Below the pieces are notes generated by a model. That model was not told the origin of the DNA and searched no databases. It saw nothing but the letters and a program-made list of their open reading frames with translations. Shown in pieces: positions 45,837 to 55,707 of a DNA stretch of 64,000 bases. Origin of the DNA: Acanthococcus lagerstroemiae (Eukaryota; Arthropoda; Insecta; Hemiptera; Eriococcidae). The translations under genes were made by a program, and so were the position numbers. Position 1 is the stretch's first letter. Each line of letters starts with the position of its first letter. The DNA lies in the NCBI GenBank assembly GCA_031841125.1, contig CM063114.1, forward strand, positions 41,623,574-41,687,573. The letters run 5' to 3'.

Positions 45837-45912
45837 AGAAGAAGGAAAAGTGAATTGGCACACCCTACAAAAGGAATATTACCAAGTTCACTCACACTCT
45901 AAAATGGACACT
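45799..45912 (+). mobile_element. Penelope-like element copy 3, 5'-truncated at the ribozyme core
   Basis: It runs from CTGATGATGGCATAACAGCC to AAAATGGACACT, the shared PLE 3' end. It sits inside LINE RT codons. The flanks GGTGAGTACC and ACCATTCC share only ACC as a possible target duplication. The stem I 5' strand of the hammerhead is missing. Confidence 0.85.
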
Positions 45913-46100
45913 AACCATTCCTTCAGATTTGATTTGCGAAGACTGAAAACCTGTTTCTGCGGTCCATTTCCGTAAGTTGTCGATTGTCTTCTGAAGTAAC
46001 GACTCGGGCAATTTTGGATCACTGGTCGTTATAGAAATGTTAAGGTCATCAGCAAACAGACGACAGTTTACGGGTTGCGGAGTTTTCATTACAATATCGT

Positions 46101-47238
46101 TTATTGAGAGCAGAGAGCATATAATGCTGAGTTTAATTATATATGTATTGAAAAATTTTACATCGTTGTCAAGTTACAAATTTGGGCACGGTAACCTTGT
46201 GCTTACCTCATTCTGACCCGACTTTCCGGGATTGTCCATAAACGAGTAACTGATCCAGTTTCGGTACTTCACCTCAAAAAGTTATTTTGAACTCCACATT
46301 CCTTAAGGTTAAAGCGAAAGTATACTCGACGGGATATCATATTTTTTAAAGATTTAATTTCCGATAGGTATCTTGCACATTTGTGAGGAAGCCAAAAAAT
46401 ACAATTTTGGTCACACGATGGTCGCCCGAGCCCGGGGTGTACGAGCTATGCTCGGCTTGCCCCGGGGATGATTCCGAAGGCCTTTATGAAGGAACATCTT
46501 TGATGAAAATGATTGCACTTTCGGCCAACTTTCTTTACGCCTTTCGCCCGGACTACGGAGCCATTCCATGTTCACCGAAGTAAAATGTTCGACAAGATTC
46601 ACTTCGCGTTGTTTTAACAGGCCGGCTGCGTGTTGCCTCGGCACCTCGCGAAGCCTGCTGCGAACGTTATGGTATTTTATTTTAATCCTAAACACTTAAA
46701 TACAGCAAGTTGAAACTAATAAGCTAGGTGTAAATTCAACTCCATATAAAATCCGGCGAAACTTGGTAATGGCGTTCGCAGAGCACGCGAAAGGGGTGAA
46801 ATGTTAGGAAAACTCGGCGGCGGCGTGTATTATTATTTCCGCACTTTCCAACTTACTGCTCTCGCGGGAATTTTATTTTTGGCCGTCTTCGCGAGGGGCA
46901 AGGTGTATTTAATTTTGAAAACAATTTGTAACACGACGTACATTATACTCGTACATTGTCTTTTAATAAATTGTCTGGCCTCTTTTCGGGGCAACGCAGA
47001 GATATTTCAGCCGCGCCGGCCGGTCGAGCAGCTAACAGAAAATAAAAGTTGGGCGAGGGGTGGCAAGAGAGACGTTCGGTTTCATTCGAGCCAAACTATG
47101 TAAAAGGTATCAAATGTAAGTACATACATGTATACATACGTTCAATATACCTTATAGGAGTTGTTGGGCAATTCGAAATTTCATTCAGATACAAAAGATC
47201 AGTAGGGGATGATGAAAGTTTACATCTACTCGGCCAGA
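46101..47238. other. Unassigned, unique-looking region
   Basis: No gene or repeat recognised. The 46390-47050 part is GC-richer, with opposed short ORFs (46383-46580 and 46411-46695) and no motif. Confidence 0.3.
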
Positions 47239-47246
47239 TTGAGGAC

Positions 47247-47405
47247 CAAAGCCATATACGGGAGGGCGGAGGTTAGTGGTCTGATACCCCGGGGTACGGC
47301 CGTGCGCTTAAAAATTCAGGAAAATGCGGATCTCAGAAACATTACAAACCCCATATGATAGGTCAACCCTGCTCCCCCCTCGCCATATTCCTGGATACGG
47401 CACTG
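47247..47405. mobile_element. hAT-type MITE, 159 bp
   Basis: Ends CAAAGCCATATACGGGAGG and TTCCTGGATACGGCACTG are imperfect inverted repeats. The flanks carry an exact 8-bp duplication TTGAGGAC (47239-47246 and 47406-47413). Confidence 0.8.
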
Positions 47406-47413
47406 TTGAGGAC

Positions 47414-48784
47414 TTGCAAGTTACAGGACACAGTACTGATGAGACCCCAATTTTTCATATTTTTAAATTAAAGGAAAAAAAAATCGTCCAGTAACTCAAA
47501 ACTTTGCACTATTTTCAGTTGTGTCATGGCAAATTAGATCCAAAGAAGGGTTTTAAGGGGGAATCGGATAACAAGCGACAATTTGCTGAGTATTGCTGAG
47601 GTGGTGTCCTAACTAACACACTGAAAATCTCCGGTCCTCTATCTTTTACCGATTGTTCTATTCGGTTCGAAAACCACAAAAACCGGTTGTTTTCAAATAT
47701 CTCGAGTATTACGGGATATGAAGAAATGTTTCAAACAAAAACTTGGTTACACTAGATTTTCTATAAGAATAGTTTGTGTTTAGCTTCTTTTTTTTTTTTT
47801 TTTTTGTATTCACCCCAAAAACGTTACATATGGGGTTTCAAATTAGTAGCACAGTTTAGCACAAATCTTATAGAAAGAACCCACACAGTCTCTACGTCTC
47901 TAGCCAATAGGCTGTATATGACGTTGCTAGCCCCCCACTCCCCCAAAAAACAACAAAAACAATAACAAAATATGTATATATAGTTTTTTTAAATCATTTT
48001 ATGAGATTTAGAGAACGGGAAAGTTTAAATTTTACATGCACTCAATTTTTTACCTCCGTAGCTTTCCATTCCTGAGAATTTTTTGACACCCCCATCACCC
48101 TCCTCCTTGGCTACCACACATGTAGTATCAGGTATTTTTGTGTTCCAGTGATTGGAATAGTTAATATTTGAGGAAAAGTTTTCAAAATGATGAAATTATA
48201 TGAAAATTTAAATGAGGCATCGATTATAAGGTATTCGAAGACCACGAATTCAATTTTGAAACCACTTGGCACCGAGTTGAGAATTGTGGCGCCAAAAGAG
48301 AGAAATAAGAAATTTCACAAAATACGATATAGGTATCAAATATAGGGGTTCTAACATCGCTGAATTCATTTCTAATACTATTTTCATCCTATTTTCATAA
48401 CTTTGGCATCTAGGGCGGCGGGAGGAGCCAACATTGAAAATAATGAGAAATAAAAAGTACCTATTACTTCTAGGGTTATTCATTCTTGATGTCAGTTTGG
48501 CCTTAAGTTGCAAATTATGGTATTCGAGGCAGGGATGAAGGACAAAATGTTCTAAAATACAATAAGGGTGTCAAATATAATTACGTTTTCATGGTTGCTG
48601 AACTAATATTTTACATTATTTTGACTCTATTTTTGATAACTTAGACAAGTAAGAATATGCAAACCCAGTGATATACGTATATTTACGTTTCGTGATTTTC
48701 TGATTACAAAAATACCGATCTTACTTTGCATACTTTCGCATATTTTAGAATAAATGCATACTTTTGTACATTTCCAAATGAAAT
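47414..48784. other. Unassigned AT-rich DNA
   Basis: No gene. Poly-T (about 20) at 47788 and a C-rich GCTAGCCCCCCACTCCCCC at 47928 that resembles an isolated hAT MITE end. Confidence 0.35.
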
Positions 48785-49030
48785 ACATAGGCTGTCGCTA
48801 AGTAACTGAGACTAAAATTCGTACGGCCCACCAACGCTACCTATTGGCGTTTCAACGCAGTCCGGAAATAATTTTGTTCATTAGCTATCAATTGCGATCA
48901 CACCGAGCTCATTAGATTGAAAACTCGCTGTTCCAGACCAATTTGAAAGAAACCATATCCGTTGACCTCTCCAGGTTTTTTAAAGATGTTTTTAGAGGGG
49001 AAAAAAGCATACGATTACAAAAATTTTTTA

Positions 49031-49150
49031 TTAATCATCGTCTTCATTAAGTGCACGAATATCTTTTTTAAAATTAGCGCCATTCATGGCTATATAGCGT
49101 CCATTCGTTCTTGCCATTTATCGAACGTTTTAGCGCATTCCGCCGCCGGT
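49031..49150 (-). pseudogene. Mariner transposase C-terminal fragment, left arm
   Basis: Minus strand reads KWQERMDAI, then after a stop AMNGANFKKDIRALNEDDD and a stop. It is the inverted twin of the right-arm fragment and keeps the W-x2-R part missing there. Confidence 0.7.
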
Positions 49151-49318
49151 AACGAGGAGAAAAACATCTGCGCCGCGGTGATGACTTCTACAAAAATCAC
49201 AATTCACCCCCGCCCCTGTATAGTCCTGACCTCGCTCACTGCGACTATTGTTTATTTTTTCAACTGAGGGCAGCCTTTTACGCGGTCGTCAATTCAACAC
49301 AAATCAAGAAGTCATCAC

Positions 49319-49435
49319 CATGGTGCAGATGTTTTTCTCCTTGTTACCAGCGGCGGAATGCGCGAAAATGTGTATAGCCATGAATGGCGCTTATATTGAA
49401 AAAGATATTCGTGCATTTAATGAAGATGATGATTA
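49319..49435 (+). pseudogene. Mariner transposase C-terminal fragment, right arm
   Basis: Reads MVQMFFSLLPAAECAKM, then CIAMNGAYIEKDIRAFNE, ending in a stop. This fits the mariner C-terminal C-I-x3-G-x-Y-x-E signature; the W/R part is deleted here but survives in the left arm. Confidence 0.75.
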
Positions 49436-49691
49436 ATAAAAAATTTTGTAATCGTATGCATTTTTTCCCCCTTTAAAAACATCTTTTAAAAACCTGGAGG
49501 GGTCAGCGCATATGGTTTCTTTCAAATTGGTCTGGAACAGCGAGTTTTCAATGAAATGAGCTCGGCGTGGTCTCAATCGATAGCCAATGAACCAAATTAT
49601 TCTCGGACTGCGTTGAAACGCCGATAGGTAGCGTTGGTGGGCCGTACGAATTTTAGTCTCAGTTACTTAGCGACAGCCTATGTATATGTCT

Positions 49692-49812
49692 TTGTGCATG
49701 TTTTCGAAATAATGCATGTTTTCGAAATAATGCATGTTTTTGTGCATGTTTTCGAAATAATGCATGTTTTTGTGCATGTTTTCGAAATAATGCATGTTTT
49801 TGTGCATTTTTT
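49692..49812. repeat. Minisatellite of TGCATGTTTTCGAAATAA units
   Basis: 18-bp unit alternating with a 33-bp version that adds GCATGTTTTTGT. It starts about ten bases beyond the mariner palindrome. Confidence 0.85.
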
Positions 49813-50329
49813 TCTTAGAAAAAAATTTTTGGAAATATTTGTCACAAAAACGAGAAAAAGGCTTTCAATTGTTACGAAAATATTGTACACCTCAATCGTC
49901 GACGTTTCCACTTCGAAAATTCAAAGCATTACGTTACTGTAACCTGTACTTATTAAATATGCTATTTTTTATATATTCACTGATTAAAAAGAGACGTTTA
50001 GAAGTTTTAAATGCAGTGCACATATGAAAATTCATTTAAAAAGCATTTTTTAAGCAAATTTTTGGTGTGAAAACATAATAAATGCATAGAAAAGCTGATT
50101 TCAAAGATTATACATACATGTTTTGCAATTTCTATTGATAATAGCAAAATTTTGGGGAGTGGGAGAAGAACTAAAATTAAAAATAATGAACAATACAACA
50201 TGCGCATTATTTTTATGGTTCTTGGGGTCGCTGAATTGCCCCCCTCCACGGTAAGTTTGGTCAAGAGGGCGCCCGACCGTAATACCTCACCCAACCTCCT
50301 CCCCCAAATAAGAAAAACAAAAAAGCAAT
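49813..50329. other. Unassigned AT-rich DNA
   Basis: No feature recognised. Confidence 0.35.
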
Positions 50330-50905
50330 GGACAAGGTTGAGCTAAGCTTAGTATCTGAAAAATTTAAATTGCGCGAAGAGTAGGCTCACCGCTGGAAAG
50401 AAGACATGATTAGCTCAACGTTAAAAAACTCAGGAAACGTGAAGAAACTGAATAAAAATCCATTTCTTGGATCTCACCTAACCATAAATATTTAATAGAT
50501 GGAAAAGAAAAATCCATCTCTTGGATCTTACCTAATCACATACTTAAGCGACAGAAAAGGCAATAGAGAGTCTATGCCACAGAATATTACAAATAATTAT
50601 ATTTTGCTGGAAGAAGAAGAAAAAAAGTCTTCCACACTGGTTCACTAATGTTTCAGGATCACCTTTTCTGGTCTTAGGAATTAGGAATGGGGTTAGGAAC
50701 TTGAAACATAAAAAAATAAATAAAGCATCAGAATGTGATGGAATAAAAATGAGCATACAAAAAACGGGGGAGGGGGACGAGGAAATGATCAATACACTCA
50801 CTTCTGTTTTTAATAAAATTTTGAAAACGGGCAAATTACCCAAAAGATGGAATCTTTTGAACATCATTCTCCTATTAAAAAAAAAAAAAGAAGCAGACAT
50901 CATAT
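50330..50905 (+). pseudogene. RTE-like LINE RT fragment (N-terminal RT blocks)
   Basis: The clearest part, 50701-50890, reads NKASECDGIKM (RT lead block), EEMINTLTSVFNKILKTGKLPKRWNL and NIILLLKKK, an almost canonical RTE-type RT start. Upstream, 50330-50560 probably belongs to the linker before RT. The frame ends in a poly-A slip at 50878. A possible 3' remnant of a similar LINE lies at 52330-52510. Confidence 0.75.
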
Positions 50906-51129
50906 CGAGAACTATTGGGACTCGAAATCAAAGTGGCTGGCATCTCGCGGATGTTTTGTGAACCCTCATTGAGTGATCATGGAGAAAAACACTTAATTTT
51001 TCAAGTACCCTGAAATCCAGAAAAATCACTTAAAATTGCACTTCAATAACCTCCGAAGGTTACTTAAGTGCAATCTTAAGTGATTTTTTCCATTCAAAAG
51101 CCCTTACAAAATAAAGCGTTGTTTGAAAA

Positions 51130-51240
51130 TACGGCTGTCGTTTCTTACTTCACCGCTCTTCTATCAATTTTGTTACCTGACATATTAAACTTCTAATAGT
51201 AGGTGTAGCTCCCTGCAGTTCAAATTTGAAACATGGGTCA
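51130..51240 (+). repeat. Dispersed repeat S, copy 1
   Basis: TTTCTTACTTCACCGCTCTTCTATYAATTTTGTTAC and TAGCTCCCTGCAGTTCAAATTTGAA match 60395-60520 in inverted orientation. Class unknown. Confidence 0.65.
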
Positions 51241-52329
51241 AGTCCAAAAATCGCACTTTTCAGGAAGCGGAAAAAACTGTTTTAGTCGAAAATCATGGAA
51301 TACGTCCTTCAGGGTGGTGGTACAGGGTCACAAGAGACAACTTTTAAGCCTAGTCCCGTTGAATAAAATTTTGATGGGCCGAAGCTGAGGGACTTAAAAT
51401 TTTTGGACTTAACCCCTTTTGGTTCTGAACGATTTTTTTACAGTTTTACGGCTCAAAATTGTCCCTCCCCCTTTTTGTAGCCAGACATAAAGGGGTCACT
51501 TTAGTCATGGTCCCATTCCAATCCAGCAAAATTCCTGCTTGTAAGAAGAAAAGTTCTGAAGCTGTATTGGAAAATTGCGATTACGTTTTTGAAAATAGCA
51601 CTTTTCAGGTATGAAAATGCAAAAAGAGGGGGGCGGAATTTTTTATTTATTTCTATTTCTTACACTAAAATACACAATTTTCGAACCATTTCTGGAAAAA
51701 ATCCATTTTTTGAAAAAATTTTATTTAAAAAAAAAGAAGAAAGATAACGATGTTATTGCCAAAAAACACTTTCCCAGCTGTTTCTTTAACCTCTTTAAAT
51801 CCTAATCGATTCACTCCAAGTTGGAGATTTGAAAGAGGAAAGCACTATATCAGATACTGAGATAGGTCAGTACTTCGCGAACTCTTTCGTATACCAATAA
51901 CTCTTGATTAAGTTTCGAGTGTTCCCATTGGTTTGCATGCATTCTCTAATTACTCGGAATGAGAAATACTTCACACTAGTCCACGTGACAGTATTTCATG
52001 AAAAAATGAAGCAAAGTTTGAGTGAAGAATACAGTACCTTAAAATAGTTTTCTTTGTCTTAACGTGAAAGGAAAATCGATTCAAAAGACAACACGTTTGC
52101 TGAGGCTGTACCAAGTAAACAACACACCATCCATCAGTAGTCACTATAAGTTTCTGGCCTAAGAGACAATAATCAAAATACCTTTTGCTAACCATCAGTA
52201 AAGCAACATCTTCAATACCTGTATAATCCCAACACTTACTTAAGACTGTTGAACATGGTCACTGAAAAAAGAAACCTTAAACTGTTTGAAAACTACCAAA
52301 AATGCAACGGAACCTTCAACGTTGAAAAT
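51241..52329. other. Unassigned region
   Basis: AT-rich DNA without recognised genes or repeat ends. Confidence 0.35.
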
Positions 52330-52510
52330 AAAATTAAAAGATAAGGTAAGAACTGATACAGTGGAAGAGTAACTCCCGAAAAATGAAGATGTGCTGAAAC
52401 TTATCAGAGAGAAAAAATGGTAATGGAATGGGCATAGCTCGATTAAATGACAACCGATGGATCTATATAGAACCACATTTTGGAAAACTCCACACATACT
52501 TCGAAAAAAT
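52330..52510 (+). pseudogene. LINE C-terminal tail fragment, RTE-like
   Basis: The plus strand near 52400-52500 reads KLIREKK, then (one frame on) a WxGHxAR-like block and LNDNRWIYIEPHFGKLHTY. This fits the LINE tail pattern of a Trp-x-Gly-His-x-x-Arg block followed by a short basic region. Weaker than the other LINE calls. Confidence 0.5.
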
Positions 52511-52551
52511 GTTCAATTTCTAGGTGACAGTTATAAGCTTATAACTTTAGT

Positions 52552-52770
52552 CGGGATCCAGTTGGCCGAGTAGATAGCGCGCTGGTCTCGGAATCCGGAG
52601 GTCCCGGGCTCGAGCCCACGTAGCAACTCGCTACATTTCGACTAAGGCCGGTTTTTCGGCAAGGAGAGAAGAGGGCTAAGATAGCCCCAACAGTCTCCCC
52701 GACGTCTCTGAGGTAATGCTCGAAAGGGCGGATTCCAGGGCTCGGGTTGAGAGCAAAATTAGAAAAGGGT
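52552..52770 (+). mobile_element. tRNA-derived SINE-like element
   Basis: The first ~85 bases have a tRNA-like layout. The A box TGGCCGAGTAGATAGCGCGCTGG starts at 52563, a possible anticodon arm CTGGTCTCGGAATCCGG follows, and the B box GGCTCGAGCCC lies at 52607-52617. The A-B spacing fits a tRNA gene. The 5' end GGGATCC has no matching acceptor 3' strand, so it is not a tRNA gene. The tail (52640-52770) includes CTCGAAAGGGCGGATTCCAGGGC, related to dispersed repeat R. Confidence 0.7.
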
Positions 52771-53511
52771 CGGTAAGCATAGAGTTCTATAGTTTTCAGA
52801 GAATTCCTCTGAGGATACCTGTTTTGAACTATTGCAAACGAGCAGCTCCTTATTCCATAACTAGAGAGTCATAACATATTCATCTTTAGTTCGTATATTT
52901 CGGATTTAATCCGAAATTCAATGCAATCGAGCACAGATTTACGGTCTGAGGAGGGTTACTTAAGCTCTGCTTACCTCCAGTTATACGGGCGGACGTACGC
53001 TGCGAAACAGCAGCCGGCATTTGCGTGATTGCACCTCATCTTGGAGAACTTCATCTTCCGACTCGAAAGTCACCTCAATTATCGTCCATCTTAAAAAAAC
53101 AGAACTCGCGGAAAACGAAAACTATACGCTGCGCACTACAAGCTTCGGATGTGTTCGCTACGAAAAACGTGAAGAGAAGTTGAAGAGCTCACAGTGACTG
53201 TCGAAGCTTAGCGCCTGAAATGGGATTTCCAGGCGTATCAGTGAGATAAAGAAGCCCTTTATGCAAAAAGGTACAATGCTAGCTAGCCATGCTGTTGCGA
53301 TAAGGCTGTTTCGTTGCTGTTCGGATAGAAAACGTGGCAAAACCTGCATGCGATATTACAATCAAGAAACCTGAACAAAGACGAACCCAAGGAATGCGTA
53401 TCTCTTGTCGAAAATTCATCAAACCTTTTGCGACTCCGTTCACGTTTTTTTTACTCCGTTGACGATTACGTCATAAACCTGATTCTGACATAAATATGTA
53501 CATAGTACATA

Positions 53512-53534
53512 TACATACATACATACATACATAC
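53512..53534. repeat. (CATA)n microsatellite
   Basis: About six CATA units. Confidence 0.9.
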
Positions 53535-53735
53535 TTCTCGAAAATCGATCCAAACAAGTATTGTCAAACAGTAGAGTATTACTTATGAGGCCACTCAGAC
53601 AGTTGCCTGGAGCAGTAAATTTTCTAGGGCAGCAAATTTTTCAAAAATGTAGATAATAATGTGTTGTTTTTTTTTTTTCTTTTTTTTGTGGAACACACAG
53701 GCGGCAAAAGTGCCAATTAACAATTTCTTCCTTCT

Positions 53736-53781
53736 GTAATCCAGAGTGCTTTCGATTGCTATGCCATCTTCAGTGGAGTAC
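53736..53781 (-). ncRNA. Hammerhead-like ribozyme 4
   Basis: Minus strand: GTACTCCA, CTGAAGA, TGGCATAGCAATC (stem II weakened), GAAA, GCAC, TC, TGGATTAC. Core position 7 is A, which the hammerhead allows. Confidence 0.6.
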
Positions 53782-54161
53782 CCAAACACTTTCCTCTTTA
53801 TCATCTTGTATTTATAGCGGTGTGTAGTACCGTATGGTAAAATCTATTTGGTGTGTTCCCATTGATTGTCTGTAGTTATATAGTCTGTCCAATCAGTGAG
53901 TGTTATGTTATTAATTGGAATAGAGTCTCGCTTCGGAAGTTGGTTGTTGTGTTTATTAGGTTGTTTTGTTTTTGCCATCATTATCTCAAGTTCTTCTTTT
54001 AATTTTCTTTTTCTTGTGTTGCTTTCCATGCGGAGGATTTTGTATTTTTCTGTAAACTTGTGCTGGTTGTTGTGTCCTTGGTCGTTGTAGTGGTGACAGA
54101 AAAATACAAAATCCTCTACACACCACTATAAATACAAAACGACGAAGAGAAAAGTGTTAGG

Positions 54162-54207
54162 GTACTCCACTGAAGATGGCATAGCAGCCGAAAGTGTTCT
54201 GGACTAC
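54162..54207 (+). ncRNA. Hammerhead-like ribozyme 5
   Basis: Plus strand: GTACTCCA, CTGAAGA, T, GGC-ATAGCA-GCC, GAAA, GTGT, TC, TGGACTAC. Stem I pairs at 7 of 8 positions. Stem III GTGT cannot form the GCGC self-dimer seen in copies 1-3. Confidence 0.65.
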
Positions 54208-54289
54208 AGAGGGAAGAAATTATTGTGAATGGGCACACCCTAAATATATAATTACCAAGTTCACTGACACACTCCAACATGGACACTAA

Positions 54290-54440
54290 GAATCACAGAG
54301 TCGCATTAAGACTCGGCTTGGATAATTTTTCAAACCTTGAAACTGTGAATAGACTGGTAAATACTTTCCAATACTCAACTAAATCGTTGTTAAGACTCGG
54401 TGAAATCATCTTGAGACTCGTTTATACTCTTTGAAGATCA
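54290..54440. repeat. AAGACTCG-rich tract
   Basis: TTAAGACTCGGCTTG, TTAAGACTCGGTGAA and TTGAGACTCGTTTATAC occur within 150 bp. Related to 2940-3330 and 17640-17860. Confidence 0.45.
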
Positions 54441-55064
54441 TGTTTGGTGCCGCCAATGTGCGAACATTATAAGGTTGCATAACAAAATATTTTCCATAAT
54501 TTATTCACAATAACATTATTGGTAATAATTTCCAAGAATCATATTGATTGGTTGTCAAAGAAACACATAAGAGGAAAAAGTCAAAAATTATCATGAAAGC
54601 GCCACAACCCAGTACCTACAATCTGGATAAATGTAATGACTCCTTCTAACAGTTTATTCAGATCCATCCAGTTGGATACATTTTTTAGATTCAGAGCTGA
54701 GGTGTACCAAAGCAACACTGCAAGACAAAAAAGCGTTTCTCTAACAGTTGCCAATTTTCAAACATGCAGAGGGGACGGAAGCACCTGTACTTTTTACATG
54801 CTACCGTTAATGTGTATAATCAGTTAAAATATATAATTTCATAGAATATAGACTTATCAATTCTTCCGAAAGTAAAAATTAGGGGGTCCAGAGGGAGCAA
54901 AATGTTGTACCCGTTACCACTTGGCTACAAAGCCACTTCTCAGATTTTATTAGGATTCATCAAATGTCCATAAACCTCTCCCGAGAGTCACTAAAACTTT
55001 TCAAGATCATTATAGGTATAACTCGTACTTGTTGGCAGGATAGCACGAATCCGAAGCGGAGAGG

Positions 55065-55187
55065 CGAAATTGGGTCCCTCTGGTCAATGATGCGGTACTC
55101 GAAAGGGTAATTTCCGGGGCCAAAGGTGCGGTCCCTGGGGAGCCACTTTGGCATGCGTGCATCGCCATACGCTCCACCAAGTGAGAA
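55065..55187. repeat. Dispersed repeat R, copy 2
   Basis: Matches 31885-31990: GGTACTCGAAAGGGTAATTTC, GGCATGCGTGCATCGCCATACGCTCCACC. The open frames over it carry no known domain. Confidence 0.65.
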
Positions 55188-55305
55188 CTCATACTTATTG
55201 AGGCCATGTTAAATTTCGTATGAATCTATTCAGACTTATCAAGGCGTGTTAAAGTTCTATTGAGATTCAGCAAGAATCCTCAAAATGCTGTCCAAACTTC
55301 TTGAG

Positions 55306-55707
55306 CAGGGATGATAAGCCAATCAATAAGGCTTAGACTTATGGCTTCTGCTTACGACCCTGAATATATGGCTGATTCTTATAGCTTATGAGGTGATTGG
55401 CTTAAACTTATGGCTTATAGCTTAAATTTATGGCTTATAAAAAATCTTTACCGGAAGTGTCTTCAATCTCGACACTCTTCATGAAATATTTTCCCCCTCC
55501 GATTTGAGAAACAAACAGAATACAAAATGGAAATTGGAAACTAGGGAAAAACAAAATATTAAAATGATTCTCTGATGTTAGAAAATGAAAAGATATCGTA
55601 AATCAGCCGAAAGAATATGGCTTATGCTGAAATAGCTGACTTAATTGTCAAAAAACCTTCAGCTTATGGCTTAAATTTTATAGCTTATCGCTGACTTATC
55701 ATCCCTG
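55306..55707. mobile_element. hAT-like element with CTTATGGCTTA subterminal arrays
   Basis: Ends CAGGGATGATAAGCCA and TGACTTATCATCCCTG are inverted repeats. Many copies of CTTATGGCTTA or GCTTATAGCTTA lie next to both ends (55330-55445 and 55615-55695). Flanking 8-mers TTCTTGAG and TTCTCTGT share only the first four bases. No coding capacity. Confidence 0.7.

Larger units (their letters stand above)
45600..46100 (-). pseudogene. Jockey-like LINE RT relic, split by a PLE fragment
   Basis: Minus strand from 46089: MKTPQPVNCRLFADDLNIS (RT C motif as FADD), then LLQKTIDNLRKWTAETGFQ and SEGMV. After the PLE insertion the reading resumes at 45798 downward with LTKKGRYEYPRPQ, then ATYTFLGITLDHRLN and KPFLKEVKTKAQKKVAPFKMI. 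These are consecutive blocks of a non-LTR RT thumb. One stop replaces the expected Trp after RLN. Inactive. Confidence 0.85.
48787..49682. mobile_element. Mariner-type near-palindrome, 896 bp
   Basis: Ends CATAGGCTGTCGCTAAGTAAC and its reverse complement, flanked by TA (48785-48786 and 49683-49684). The two halves are inverted copies for about 400 bp each, meeting around a ~110-bp centre (49192-49302). Each arm encodes the same transposase C-terminus, so this is two element 3' halves joined tail to tail. No N-terminal or catalytic part remains. Confidence 0.85.
53710..54277. mobile_element. Head-to-head pair of Penelope-like element 3' fragments
   Basis: 53710 to about 54090 is a PLE 3' piece on the minus strand. 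It includes the C-terminus of the endonuclease ORF (NTRKRKLKEELEIMMAKTK, like the 16.5-kb copy) and hammerhead 4. From about 54092 to 54277 is a plus-strand piece with hammerhead 5 and the normal PLE end ATGGACACT. Both pieces contain ACAGAAAAATACAAAATCCTC close to the junction. This subfamily differs from the 16- and 33-kb copies. Confidence 0.85.

Noticed and set aside
49634..49942. MHVFEIMHVF repeat ORF
   Set aside because: Reads the 18/33-bp minisatellite next to the mariner palindrome.
52552..52640. Functional tRNA gene
   Set aside because: A and B boxes are present but the 5' acceptor strand has no complementary 3' strand; SINE head fits better.
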